Source of the DNA: Akkermansiaceae bacterium UBA1315
GTDB taxonomy: Bacteria; Verrucomicrobiota; Verrucomicrobiia; Verrucomicrobiales; Akkermansiaceae
Assembly (NCBI GenBank): GCA_002307065.1
Contig: DBTN01000006.1
Location: 13,231-77,230, forward strand
DNA length: 64,000 nt
Reading direction: 5' to 3'
This document shows positions 1-7,670 of this stretch, in pieces. How positions within the stretch are numbered: the stretch's first letter is position 1; each line of letters starts with the position of its first letter. The notes under the pieces are model-generated. The model worked only from the letters and a program-made list of their open reading frames with translations, ran no database searches and was not told the origin of the DNA. The position numbers and the translations under genes were made by a program.

Positions 1-108
1 GCGGCCCGCCCCCCCGCCCCCCCCCTCGGCCTCTCCCGCCATGAAGTGGAGAAGCTCGGACGCCGCGCCTTGCTGAAAGCTCAATCTCTCATCTCCCACC
101 GCCCATAA
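1..108 (+). CDS. 3' tail of an upstream small gene (partial)
   Basis: An open frame enters from the left edge and ends at a TAA at 106-108. It would encode 35 residues, proline-rich at first because of a C-homopolymer tract, then ending in an amphipathic stretch (HEVEKLGRRALLKAQ). A short gene starts 12 bases later in the same direction, which fits the packed phage-like layout. The C-rich start could equally be non-coding. No function can be given. Confidence 0.25.
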   Translation, partial: AARPPAPPLGLSRHEVEKLGRRALLKAQSLISHRP

Positions 109-120
109 CTCCGCCAACTC

Positions 121-294
121 ATGCAAGTCCCGAAATCCATCATCAAAGATATCAAAGCCGCTCTCGGCGTCGCCCGTGGCGATGTCGATGCTGTCTGGCT
201 GATAGCCGCCGCCAGCGTCCTTGAGAATAAGGCTCGCGAGATTCGCGTACTCTGCGACGCCGCCGCAAACACTCAATCCAACTCCCCATCATGA
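121..294 (+). CDS. small phage-type protein, 57 aa, unknown function
   Basis: ATG at 121 opens a 57-residue frame (MQVPKSIIKDIKAALGVARG...) rich in Ala, Ile and Val with charged residues spaced as in helices; it would be a small soluble helical protein. Its stop overlaps the next start in an ATGA junction (291-294), a sign of translational coupling typical of phage early regions. The family is not recognised. The case for coding rests on the overlap and on sensible amino-acid composition. Confidence 0.45.
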   Translation: MQVPKSIIKDIKAALGVARGDVDAVWLIAAASVLENKAREIRVLCDAAANTQSNSPS

Positions 295-440
295 TCCCGG
301 AACCCGTCTTCATCTTCTTCTCTGGCTTCTTCCTCATGGCCGCCGGTGCGGGGCTTTATCACCTCTACCAAAAACGCGCCGAACGCGAAGCCCGAAACCG
401 CCGGATCGGCCGCGATATCCGCGAAGGTCCACGCCTCTAA
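291..440 (+). CDS. small single-pass membrane protein, 49 aa
   Basis: This starts within the ATGA overlap with the preceding gene. It encodes a hydrophobic N-terminal segment (VFIFFSGFFLMAAGAGLYHLY, about residues 6-26) followed by a strongly basic tail rich in Arg and Glu. That is the layout of a one-helix protein with its C-terminus in the cytoplasm. Tiny membrane proteins like this are common among Mu-like phage early genes, but I recognise no family. Confidence 0.45.
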   Translation: MIPEPVFIFFSGFFLMAAGAGLYHLYQKRAEREARNRRIGRDIREGPRL

Positions 441-480
441 CATGAAAACCCTCGCCGCCCTCTATATCATCTTCTCTTTC

Positions 481-506
481 TGATCACTGCTCACGGATCA
501 CTTTCC
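481..506 (+). repeat. 26-bp interspersed repeat, copy 1
   Basis: The same 26-bp sequence, with one mismatch, occurs at 2151-2176. It is built from two TGATCA-type palindromes (TGATCACTGCTCAC then GATCACTTTCC). This copy ends 13 bases before the start codon of the gene at 520, in the position of a leader or operator. Confidence 0.7.
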
Positions 507-519
507 ACTTCTCACCTCC

Positions 520-1278
520 ATGCCTAAATCATCCACCGCCAAGACCACCTCCCTTGCCAAAGCCAATTCCGGTTTCGCCAATGCGGAAGTCGTCCAGCCA
601 TCTTGGGACACTGCCCGCCGCCTTCTTGATGGCATCCGCTTCGCCATCCGCATCAGCCTCGCTGGTCAAGTCTGCCTCGGCCTCGAGCTGCTCCGCCTGA
701 AAAAGGAACTCGGCTTTCTGGGGTCCGGAGGTGACCGCCGATCAAAAGACCACAATGGGCTTTTGAACCAGACTTGGGACCAGTGGTGCAAGTCGGAACT
801 CGGCATCGGAAAAACAACCGCAGACCGGTTTATCCTCACCTATGAAGGCGCGAAGGCGAAGCTCCGCCGCCTCGGTGGTGAAGGGAAGCTGCTCAACCTA
901 TTGGAAACTCCGCCGGCGTTGATGGATGATGAAGCGCGGAAGATCCTCACGGAATACGTCTCGAAGATCACGGACGGCGCGAGCCAGAAGGAACTCCTGG
1001 AGGAGTTGAAGCTCGTGAAATTTCACGATGCCTCGCAGATCGGCGGAAACACCACCGCCCATAAAAAGCTCAAACCGGAAGAAGCGGCAGGTCAGCTCGC
1101 CTTCAAGTTCTTCAAGCCCTTCGTCGATGAGCTGCGCGGCGTCCGCACAGATCCGGACTATGAGCGCTACCTGCACGTCATGGCCCGCTCCCACCCGGAA
1201 GAACTGATCGCCATCGAACGCGATCTCGAACTCTCGCTCCAAACCGTCCGCACCGCGACGGCTACCATCAACCGCTAA
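520..1278 (+). CDS. phage-type protein of unknown function, 252 aa
   Basis: A soluble 252-residue protein. Residues about 40-115 hold a helical region with the pattern W-x-x-W-C-x-x-E-L-G-I-x-x-x-T-A-x-R-F, resembling DUF3102-type phage proteins that carry a helix-turn-helix-like segment; this is a loose resemblance only. The rest is charged and helical. It lies 13 bases after copy 1 of the 26-bp repeat and two small genes plus one 133-aa gene upstream of the transposase. A DNA-binding regulator is one possibility; no catalytic motif is visible. Confidence 0.65.
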   Translation: MPKSSTAKTTSLAKANSGFANAEVVQPSWDTARRLLDGIRFAIRISLAGQVCLGLELLRLKKELGFLGSGGDRRSKDHNGLLNQTWDQWCKSELGIGKTTADRFILTYEGAKAKLRRLGGEGKLLNLLETPPALMDDEARKILTEYVSKITDGASQKELLEELKLVKFHDASQIGGNTTAHKKLKPEEAAGQLAFKFFKPFVDELRGVRTDPDYERYLHVMARSHPEELIAIERDLELSLQTVRTATATINR

Positions 1279-1303
1279 CTACTAAACTCCCCGTAATACC
1301 GCC

Positions 1304-1498
1304 ATGGATACCGAACAACAAACCGCCCCGATCTGCGCATGCTGCAAGGCATCGATCGCAGATCAACCCACCGTTTTTGACGACGATCTGCAAGGCCACG
1401 TCGGCCAGTGCTGCCACCGTCAACTCCAGATCGCAGCAGGCAGTCTCAGACACGCAGGCATCGGTCCAGTCACCCATAATCCAGAGCACGAAAAGTAA
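1304..1498 (+). CDS. small cysteine-rich protein, possible zinc binder, 64 aa
   Basis: The 64-residue product has CxCC near residues 12-15 and CCHR around residues 37-40, enough Cys/His for one zinc site (CACC...CCH). It starts 25 bases after the preceding gene and ends 7 bases before the next start, in line with a packed operon. It could be a small zinc-ribbon accessory protein; function unknown. Confidence 0.5.
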   Translation: MDTEQQTAPICACCKASIADQPTVFDDDLQGHVGQCCHRQLQIAAGSLRHAGIGPVTHNPEHEK

Positions 1499-1505
1499 CT
1501 CCGCC

Positions 1506-1727
1506 ATGGCCACAGAAACCGTCAGCCGAAAGTTCGCAATCAAGATCATGACTCAAAAGCACCATAACTCGAATCCGATGAAGAAAGCAATGGTAGGAGA
1601 GATCAACCATGACCGCAGCGCCCCAAACAGCGGACTCATCAATGCCATCTCATCCATGCTGATCGATCAGACAGACGGCTTGGATGTGCTCGGCGCAATT
1701 TCCATCGAGATCACCTCGGCTCAGTAA
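1506..1727 (+). CDS. small protein of unknown function, 73 aa
   Basis: A longer frame is open from 1377, but that would overlap most of the preceding gene. The ATG at 1506, seven bases after the preceding stop, gives a clean gene (MATETVSRKFAIKIMTQKHH...). The product is basic at the N-terminus and has a C-terminal half of alternating hydrophobic residues. No family is recognised. Confidence 0.45.
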   Translation: MATETVSRKFAIKIMTQKHHNSNPMKKAMVGEINHDRSAPNSGLINAISSMLIDQTDGLDVLGAISIEITSAQ

Positions 1728-1747
1728 ACACCAACTATCTTTTCCCA

Positions 1748-2149
1748 ATGTATAAATTCTCCACAGATAATCTGCCGCCGCTTGATCCTCTCGTGAAGGA
1801 AACTCCTCACTATCTCAAAGATTGGGGGCAACCGAGTTGGTCAATTTATGTCATGCATGATGACTCTATTGAAGTTCACGCAGATCGCCCAAGTCATGCG
1901 GAAATAGTCGAGGGTGATCTGCATGGATCACTGGGAACACAGATGGTGCTTTCCAGCGCACATCGCCCTTTCGTCAGAAATGCTCTGCATCTTGCCCGCA
2001 AACTGTGCACCTGCGATCCGATCAACGGCATTGTGATTCCTCGTCGAATTCTCATCGGCATCAAAGAGATCCGGACCTGCATTCCGATTTACGCAACGTG
2101 TCACCTCGATTCTTCGCCTGCGGCAGAGCAGGTGGAAACCCTCTATTAA
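1748..2149 (+). CDS. protein of unknown function, 133 aa
   Basis: A soluble 133-residue protein with several aromatic residues and a D-W-G-Q-P-S-W-S-I-Y segment near residue 25. It starts 20 bases after the preceding gene and is followed directly by copy 2 of the 26-bp repeat and the transposase gene. No motif that I recognise; it belongs to the mobile-element operon by position. Confidence 0.55.
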   Translation: MYKFSTDNLPPLDPLVKETPHYLKDWGQPSWSIYVMHDDSIEVHADRPSHAEIVEGDLHGSLGTQMVLSSAHRPFVRNALHLARKLCTCDPINGIVIPRRILIGIKEIRTCIPIYATCHLDSSPAAEQVETLY

Positions 2150-2150
2150 C

Positions 2151-2176
2151 TGATCACTGCTCACTGATCACTTTCC
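2151..2176 (+). repeat. 26-bp interspersed repeat, copy 2
   Basis: Identical to 481-506 at 25 of 26 positions. It begins one base after the stop of the 133-aa gene and ends one base before the transposase ATG, so it fills the whole intergenic gap. It contains two TGATCA palindromes in direct repetition (TGATCACT...CTGATCACT). Confidence 0.7.
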
Positions 2177-2177
2177 C

Positions 2178-4373
2178 ATGCACCTCGAAGATTCCAGTCT
2201 CTCCGCCCTGCGCTTGATCGATGACTATCCATCGTTCGCACTTGAACCGGATTCGATTGTTTCCGACGTCCTGAAAAAACTCGGCTGGATCGTCCGCATC
2301 AGGGAAGCACCTCGCCGGAGTAAGGGCTCGATCGCTGAACAAGCGGCAAAGGCGCTCGGCGTCTCAGTCGGCTCCGTTCACCGCTACTGCAAAGACTTCC
2401 GGGAGTCAGGATGGAAAGGCCTCCGAGATGAGCGCACGGCGGGGCTTGGGAATAAAGGTCTGCACCCTCTCTTCAAAAGCTATGTCGCCGGTGTCTTCGA
2501 TGTTCAGCAGCGCGATGATGATGGCATGGAAGCCTATCGCACCATCATCACCCGCTGGACGAGCTGGCGCGAAACCGGAGATCCACAATTCGCGATCGCC
2601 GGTTACGATAGCTGCCCGGTACCGGACCCTAAGACCGGGATTCCCCACGGCTGGAGTTACGACAATTTGCTCCGCCTCCGCCCGAAGAAAGCCCAGCGCT
2701 CGATGACAAAGCAGGGACCGAAGGCCGCATCAAATTTCCTTCCTCCCGTCCTCACGACTCGCGTCGGCTCCGCCGTTCTTTCACGTGTGCTGTTCGATGA
2801 CCAAGACTTGGATAACCTGATAGCAGACGGTCATCTGGCGGTCGCCGGAATTAAGAAAACGCAGAAACCGGTTTCCTTTAACGCTCTGGATTTCTTCACC
2901 GCCGCGCATCTCGATCATCACCTCCGGGCGATGTATAAAGACGCTTCGACCGGTAAAGATAAGACTCTCACCGGCGTCGAGTTCGCATGGTTCACGATCA
3001 AGGTGCTCCAGTCGTGGGGATATCGCACGGATGACCTCGGAACGGAAATTATCCAAGAGCACGGCACGGCGAAAACATGGATGAACAAGCAGCTCACCTC
3101 GCTGGGCGGTCACCATTCATTCGAGGATGCGCTCAAAGCCATCACGGGCGGGAAAGCCTTCGTCAATCGCTCCGGTCGCTTTGATTCACCGATGTTCGCG
3201 GAGATGTGCTTTCGCCCATCGGCGACCGGTAACTTTAAATTCAAGACCTGGCTGGAATCCGCCTTCCGTTTGCTCCGGACTTACATGCAGGCCTTGCCCG
3301 GTGCTACCGGTTCGCGGGAGCGGGATAATGGTCGTGAGGAAACCTACGGGATCCGCTTGGCCGAAAAGAATCTACTCACCGCGATCGCGGACGCCACGGA
3401 TCCGCACACACAGGAAAGGCTCCGCTCGCTCATGCGTCACGAGCTTCTGGATTTTCAATCGCTGCACCAGCTCGTATGTGCCGTTTACCGCGCCGTAAAC
3501 GCACGCACGGAGCATCAGCTCGAAGGCTGGCACCAGTGCGGCTTCACCCTGCCTCTGTGGCGTCCATCGCCTACCTCGAAGCACTGGTTCGCTCAGCACG
3601 AGCTGGACTCGATCGAAGATCCGGAGGAACGGCGCTTTCTTCTCAAACGCCTCGCGAAAAATCCGGATGAACTCACCACGGTCGAGAAACTCTCTCCACA
3701 ATCCGCGCTCGATATCGAGTTGAAGCGGGACCAGAAGGTCATCGCGAAATTGCCGGATGCCTACGTCGGACTGTTGTTGCCGAAGGAATGGGCACTGGAA
3801 AAGAAAGTCGGCCGGAATCACACGTTTACCCTTCCGAATCCGCTATGGCCGGACACGGAGGAAACTTATGTTTGCTCATGGGATCACAAGGGCATGCAGG
3901 TGACCTTGGATTCGAACAAGAAGCTCCTCGTTTTCCATAACCCGTTTTTCGACGGCCGCGCCCAGGTGCATTCGGCGGACGATGGCTCATACATCACCAC
4001 GCTTTTCCCGACCGTCCGCGCAGAGCCATTCCGCCAGGACAAAACGTTGGTCCAGCTCAACGTTCGCTCGACAGTAAAGTCCGGTCACGTCGCCCACGTC
4101 GCCGCCCGCATGGCGGATGTCGCCGCAGAGCGCGTGCAGGACAGGGAAATCAATCGTCGCCTTCTCAAAGGCCTGCCGGTCACCGACGAGGAACGCTCAG
4201 ACGCTCGCTCGGAATCCGGCCGGAAAGGCCAAAGAACCGCCGCTGCAAACCGGTTGCAAAACGGTGGTGAGGCGGAGGATTGGGACAACGTGGAAGTCAT
4301 CCGCGCCAGCCCTATCAGCCCGTCCGCTTTCGATTCATTGGCCGCAGACGATGACGTTCCGGACGCCTTCTAA
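2178..4373 (+). CDS. MuA-like DDE transposase
   Basis: A 731-residue protein of the Mu transposase A type, which would join element ends to target DNA. Residues about 45-90 form a helix-turn-helix (IAEQAAKALGVSVGSVHRYC). The retroviral-integrase-type core spans roughly 195-400. D207 in LFDDQD is the likely first acidic residue and E360 in KTWLESAF the third. At the expected second Asp the sequence is QEHGTA, with Glu294 where relatives have D-[NH]-G. A Mu C-terminal beta-barrel-like region follows around 555-640, then a basic tail. The length is close to MuA (663 aa). The MuB-like ATPase gene follows 36 bases later. The call is firm; activity is uncertain because of the Asp-to-Glu change. Confidence 0.9.
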   Translation: MHLEDSSLSALRLIDDYPSFALEPDSIVSDVLKKLGWIVRIREAPRRSKGSIAEQAAKALGVSVGSVHRYCKDFRESGWKGLRDERTAGLGNKGLHPLFKSYVAGVFDVQQRDDDGMEAYRTIITRWTSWRETGDPQFAIAGYDSCPVPDPKTGIPHGWSYDNLLRLRPKKAQRSMTKQGPKAASNFLPPVLTTRVGSAVLSRVLFDDQDLDNLIADGHLAVAGIKKTQKPVSFNALDFFTAAHLDHHLRAMYKDASTGKDKTLTGVEFAWFTIKVLQSWGYRTDDLGTEIIQEHGTAKTWMNKQLTSLGGHHSFEDALKAITGGKAFVNRSGRFDSPMFAEMCFRPSATGNFKFKTWLESAFRLLRTYMQALPGATGSRERDNGREETYGIRLAEKNLLTAIADATDPHTQERLRSLMRHELLDFQSLHQLVCAVYRAVNARTEHQLEGWHQCGFTLPLWRPSPTSKHWFAQHELDSIEDPEERRFLLKRLAKNPDELTTVEKLSPQSALDIELKRDQKVIAKLPDAYVGLLLPKEWALEKKVGRNHTFTLPNPLWPDTEETYVCSWDHKGMQVTLDSNKKLLVFHNPFFDGRAQVHSADDGSYITTLFPTVRAEPFRQDKTLVQLNVRSTVKSGHVAHVAARMADVAAERVQDREINRRLLKGLPVTDEERSDARSESGRKGQRTAAANRLQNGGEAEDWDNVEVIRASPISPSAFDSLAADDDVPDAF

Positions 4374-4409
4374 ACGCTCTCCATTCTCACTCCATAAAAG
4401 CCAAATACC

Positions 4410-5483
4410 ATGTCATTGATTACCCAATCCTCCGCCACGCTGATTCCAGCACCCACTCGCCACATGGAGCCGACGAATAGTTTCGGCATCTCCACAGAGC
4501 GCCTCGAAGCGTGCCTCGCATCGTACAAGGAGGACCAAAGAGAGCCGATCCGCCATTGGTTTTATCTCGGCAAGGAAAAGGGCTGGACACTCAAACAAAT
4601 GGCGAAGGCGACAAGCCTTTCAACGACCACCCTTTCACGGGTTTTCCGTGGATCATACGGCGCGGACATTTCGTCCGTCCTCGTAACGCTCGAGCGTGCG
4701 AAGACGAATTTCGCAGAGGCCGTTGACAATCCGGATTTCATCATGACCTCACTCGCGAAGCGCCTGTTCGCCGCGTTCGATAAAACCCGCGCTCTCGAAA
4801 ATGTAACGATTATGTGGGGGCCGAAGGGCATCGGAAAAACCGAAGTCGCGATGGAATATGCGCGGCTCAATAATCACGGCAGAACCGGTTACGTTCGCTG
4901 CCCCGGAACCGGTTGCACGATCTATCAGTTCGTCCAGCTTTTGGCTCAGGCGCTGAAAATATCATCCGGAAATAACATGATGGTTTTGCGGGAGAAAATC
5001 ATCACCGCGATGTCCCGTGGCGGCCGCCTTCTTTTGGTCGATGAGCTGCACGAAATTTTCCTCGTCTGCTCGCCGGTTTCGATCATCCGGATCTGCGAAT
5101 TTCTCCGGGAAATCAAAGACGTTTCCGGCTGCGGATTGGTGCTGATCGGAACGGAAGTTCTGGAGAAGGAATTCTTTCGCGGTGCCTATTACAAAGTGCT
5201 TGATCAGCTCGTCGATCGCGGAACGGTTCAGATCCCACTTCCAGCGAAGCCCACGCAAAAGGACATCATCGAATTTCTCGCTCACTTCGGCCTCGATTTG
5301 CCGGATCAGCAACGGGACGCGGAGGCGTTCAAAATGCTCAATGACATTCTCCGATCGGAGGGGCTCAGAAAGCTCACGCATCACCTTCGGGACGGCGCGT
5401 CATATGCCTCAAAGATCGGCCAGACTTACACCTGGAATCACTTCGTCGCTGGCTTCGATGCCATCCGGAAACTTTCGAAATGA
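4410..5483 (+). CDS. MuB-like AAA ATPase, transposition target-selection protein
   Basis: A 357-residue ATPase. An N-terminal helix-turn-helix (about 58-90, LKQMAKATSLSTTTLSRVFR) precedes the AAA module with Walker A GPKGIGKT (137-144) and Walker B LLLVDE (207-212); this is the domain order of phage Mu B. MuB-type proteins form ATP-dependent filaments on DNA, deliver target DNA to the transposase and give target immunity. It lies directly downstream of the MuA-like gene. TniB or IstB relatives are alternatives, but the HTH and the partner favour MuB. Confidence 0.88.
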   Translation: MSLITQSSATLIPAPTRHMEPTNSFGISTERLEACLASYKEDQREPIRHWFYLGKEKGWTLKQMAKATSLSTTTLSRVFRGSYGADISSVLVTLERAKTNFAEAVDNPDFIMTSLAKRLFAAFDKTRALENVTIMWGPKGIGKTEVAMEYARLNNHGRTGYVRCPGTGCTIYQFVQLLAQALKISSGNNMMVLREKIITAMSRGGRLLLVDELHEIFLVCSPVSIIRICEFLREIKDVSGCGLVLIGTEVLEKEFFRGAYYKVLDQLVDRGTVQIPLPAKPTQKDIIEFLAHFGLDLPDQQRDAEAFKMLNDILRSEGLRKLTHHLRDGASYASKIGQTYTWNHFVAGFDAIRKLSK

Positions 5484-5487
5484 TGCC

Positions 5488-5655
5488 ATGTCCGCACTTG
5501 AGCCAAAACCCCCTGAATGCCCGCTCCACGACCGGCCAATGATCGCGAAACACACCAAGCCGGATGAGTCATTCGGCGGCCGTGTGGTCACCCGCTTTTT
5601 CTGCCCGTTTTGCACCATCACGATCGATCGCCCACGGATCGATGAAGAACTCTAA
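5488..5655 (+). CDS. small zinc-ribbon protein, 55 aa
   Basis: The frame is open from 5182 inside the ATPase gene, but the ATG at 5488, five bases after that gene's stop, is the sensible start. The product has CPLH near residue 11 and CPFC near residue 39, a CxxH/CxxC pair able to bind one zinc. Small zinc-ribbon proteins are common in Mu-like early regions; the role is unknown. Confidence 0.55.
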   Translation: MSALEPKPPECPLHDRPMIAKHTKPDESFGGRVVTRFFCPFCTITIDRPRIDEEL

Positions 5656-5676
5656 TTTCCCCAAATAAGCCAAGCT

Positions 5677-5862
5677 ATGAAACTATCAGAATTCCTTCGC
5701 CTCACCCGTCCCGTAAAAGAGGATGTGGAGATCGTCATGATCCTACCTTCCGGAGAGATCGTGAACACCGTCGTCGTCACGAAAACACAACTGCAAGAGG
5801 GCGATCCGGCTCTGGAAAATTACCCGGAGGACAAGATAGTCCTCGGCCTTGGTCCAGCCTGA
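5677..5862 (+). CDS. small protein of unknown function, 61 aa
   Basis: An acidic 61-residue product (MKLSEFLRLTRPVKEDVEIV...) with alternating hydrophobic residues that suggest a small beta-rich domain. It begins 21 bases after the zinc-ribbon gene and ends 20 bases before the next gene. No family recognised. Confidence 0.5.
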   Translation: MKLSEFLRLTRPVKEDVEIVMILPSGEIVNTVVVTKTQLQEGDPALENYPEDKIVLGLGPA

Positions 5863-5882
5863 TTTTTTCACCTTAACCGGTT

Positions 5883-6176
5883 ATGAACATGAACCGTCTG
5901 GTCACTCTTCCGATTGAGCAATACCTCCGCCAAAACGAAGCGAAAATTCGCACCGCCGGCGGCGAGGCAAATAGCGATCCTTTCGTCCGTTTACACCTCG
6001 ACGCGGTACTCATGGCCGAGGATCTGGCGGACTCGAATGAGACGCTCGCGCAGTTGCTCGAAACGAGAAACAAGCCGGGCGATCAAGGCCGCGCAGTCGG
6101 CTATTACGCCCTCCGCGATCAGGCGAACCAATTGCGCTATCACCACCTCCAAATGATCGCAAACCATGTCCTCTAA
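5883..6176 (+). CDS. small helical protein of unknown function, 97 aa
   Basis: A 97-residue, mostly helical product with a charged middle (LMAEDLADSNETLAQLLETR). Its last codons overlap the next gene by 11 bases, again suggesting coupling. It belongs to the mobile-element operon by position and spacing; no motif supports a function. Confidence 0.5.
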   Translation: MNMNRLVTLPIEQYLRQNEAKIRTAGGEANSDPFVRLHLDAVLMAEDLADSNETLAQLLETRNKPGDQGRAVGYYALRDQANQLRYHHLQMIANHVL

Positions 6177-6507
6177 AATCAAAGCCATGACCACTCCAAA
6201 GAACGAAGAAGTCACCAAGCAAAGCCAGCTCATTCGCACCGTCGAAGCCGCCCTGAAAGTGGCAATTCCAGACGCCGATGAAATCGCTTTTCGCTCCTCA
6301 CTTTTAGCCTGCGCGACGGCTAAGATTCCCGACCTCGGACCGGGCTTTATCGTCCGCCTCTACGAAGCCGCCTGCGACGTGAAATTTCCAACCGATCACG
6401 TCGGAGATTTCCGCAAATCTCTCCAACTCGCCATCGGTAAAAACCTCGATCTCCGCAGATATCGCAAGACCAATCCACCAACCGCACAGAGGGGGAATCA
6501 GCCATGA
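6166..6507 (+). CDS. protein of unknown function, 113 aa
   Basis: Begins inside the end of the preceding gene and overlaps the next by an ATGA junction (6504-6507). The ATG at 6187 (MTTPKNEEV...) is an alternative start that avoids the overlap. The product is helical with a basic C-terminus. No known domain is recognised; membership in the mobile-element operon is clear from the overlaps. Confidence 0.5.
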   Translation: MSSKIKAMTTPKNEEVTKQSQLIRTVEAALKVAIPDADEIAFRSSLLACATAKIPDLGPGFIVRLYEAACDVKFPTDHVGDFRKSLQLAIGKNLDLRRYRKTNPPTAQRGNQP

Positions 6508-7670
6508 GTGCGCGGAAATCTTACGTGAGAATGCTTCCCGGGATCGTAACTGATGTTCTGCGGGAATTGCACTTTGATCGTGGGATTCCCCTGGAAGAAT
6601 TGGCCAACGAGATAGGCCTTCGCGAACGCTCTTTGCGATCGATATTTCAGAAGATCGGTTTTTACCGTGGATCTTGGACCGAAGCAGAGATTTATAAACT
6701 CCACGCGAAATATCTTGCCGGTTCCTTCGCGTCTGAGCTCGCGAAATCCCGTCATCGATCCTCAGAGGAATTGCTTGCCGCATTCCGGCGTCTGAATCTG
6801 GAGATTCTCGACAGAAAGAAACCGGTAATGCCGAGGCGAGTGGACGATGAAGTTGTTCGCTCGATGCATGCTGATTACATGGCTCTTGGACTGTCTTTGT
6901 CCGAGTCAGCTCGTCGCTATGGGCGGCATCCTCAAACGGCACGGGAGCTATTCATTTCTCGTGGATTACCTCTCCGAGAAAGCGCCGGCTATCAAGCCTC
7001 TCACCGGGAAGACGGAACCTTTGTTGCTTATCCATTAAAGACGCCGGAAGAGATCGAAGCGTTGATCCAAGCTGCTGTTAAAATCGCCGTCCCGGTGGAA
7101 TTAAAGCTCGAATGGCGCCGTTGGTCGCTTGAACGGCGAGGCGATTTCCTTCGGCGTCTGCGGGCCCGGTTGCCTGATCCAAAGGGAAGACCAGATCTTC
7201 CATTCTCGGATAATGTTGAGCCGTTCGATTATGCGTCAGAAAGCGCTTGGGAAATTGTTCGACAGCTCAACGCTGGTCTATCTTCCCGAGATTGGCGGTC
7301 TAAAATCGATATTCGTTCCCAAGGCGTTATTTACCGCAATCAACTGTGGTTTTGGTGGGCTCACAGCGGCGGTTATTTCCGGATGGGAGGATGGACAAAG
7401 GAAAACGGACGGCCGTCTCTTCACCGTACCATCTGGGAAGAAACCATAGGCCAGCCAATCCCTAACGGCTACGCGGTTTCGATGATAGATGGCAATCCGA
7501 ACAATCTCGATCCCTCTAACTTTTATCTTCGCTCCCTAAACGAAGTTTGCCGCGAAAATCAGGCCAAATCATTGGTCCGCAAGAGTCGGGAAAAAACCCG
7601 AATTCTCCTAGAAAGAAGCCAAAAAACAAGCCAAAGCCATGACCTCATTAAACACCTATCGGAGAGTTGA
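6504..7670 (+). CDS. HTH protein with C-terminal HNH-like domain
   Basis: A 388-residue protein. Two helix-turn-helix-like segments lie near residues 28-55 and 125-155 (LSLSESARRYGRHPQTAREL). The C-terminus (about 300-350) follows the phage HNH pattern: LHRTIWEE, then G-x-P-I-P-N-G-Y, then IDGNPNNLDPSNFYL. His307 and the DGN motif (329-331) are kept, but the V-H-H-I-D-G of active HNH nucleases reads V-S-M-I-D-G. Some phage HNH-like proteins of this layout also lack that His pair. It may be a nuclease of altered mechanism or a DNA-binding protein. Base composition is slightly more AT-rich than its neighbours. Confidence 0.7.
   Translation: MSARKSYVRMLPGIVTDVLRELHFDRGIPLEELANEIGLRERSLRSIFQKIGFYRGSWTEAEIYKLHAKYLAGSFASELAKSRHRSSEELLAAFRRLNLEILDRKKPVMPRRVDDEVVRSMHADYMALGLSLSESARRYGRHPQTARELFISRGLPLRESAGYQASHREDGTFVAYPLKTPEEIEALIQAAVKIAVPVELKLEWRRWSLERRGDFLRRLRARLPDPKGRPDLPFSDNVEPFDYASESAWEIVRQLNAGLSSRDWRSKIDIRSQGVIYRNQLWFWWAHSGGYFRMGGWTKENGRPSLHRTIWEETIGQPIPNGYAVSMIDGNPNNLDPSNFYLRSLNEVCRENQAKSLVRKSREKTRILLERSQKTSQSHDLIKHLSES

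Noticed and set aside
442..483. A 13-codon frame MKTLAALYIIFSF before the 26-bp repeat
   Set aside because: Too short to support as a gene; hydrophobic codons here could be chance. A leader peptide is possible, but there is no attenuator-like structure to back it.
1377..1505. N-terminal extension of the 73-aa gene
   Set aside because: It would overlap most of the preceding 64-aa gene; the ATG at 1506 gives normal spacing.
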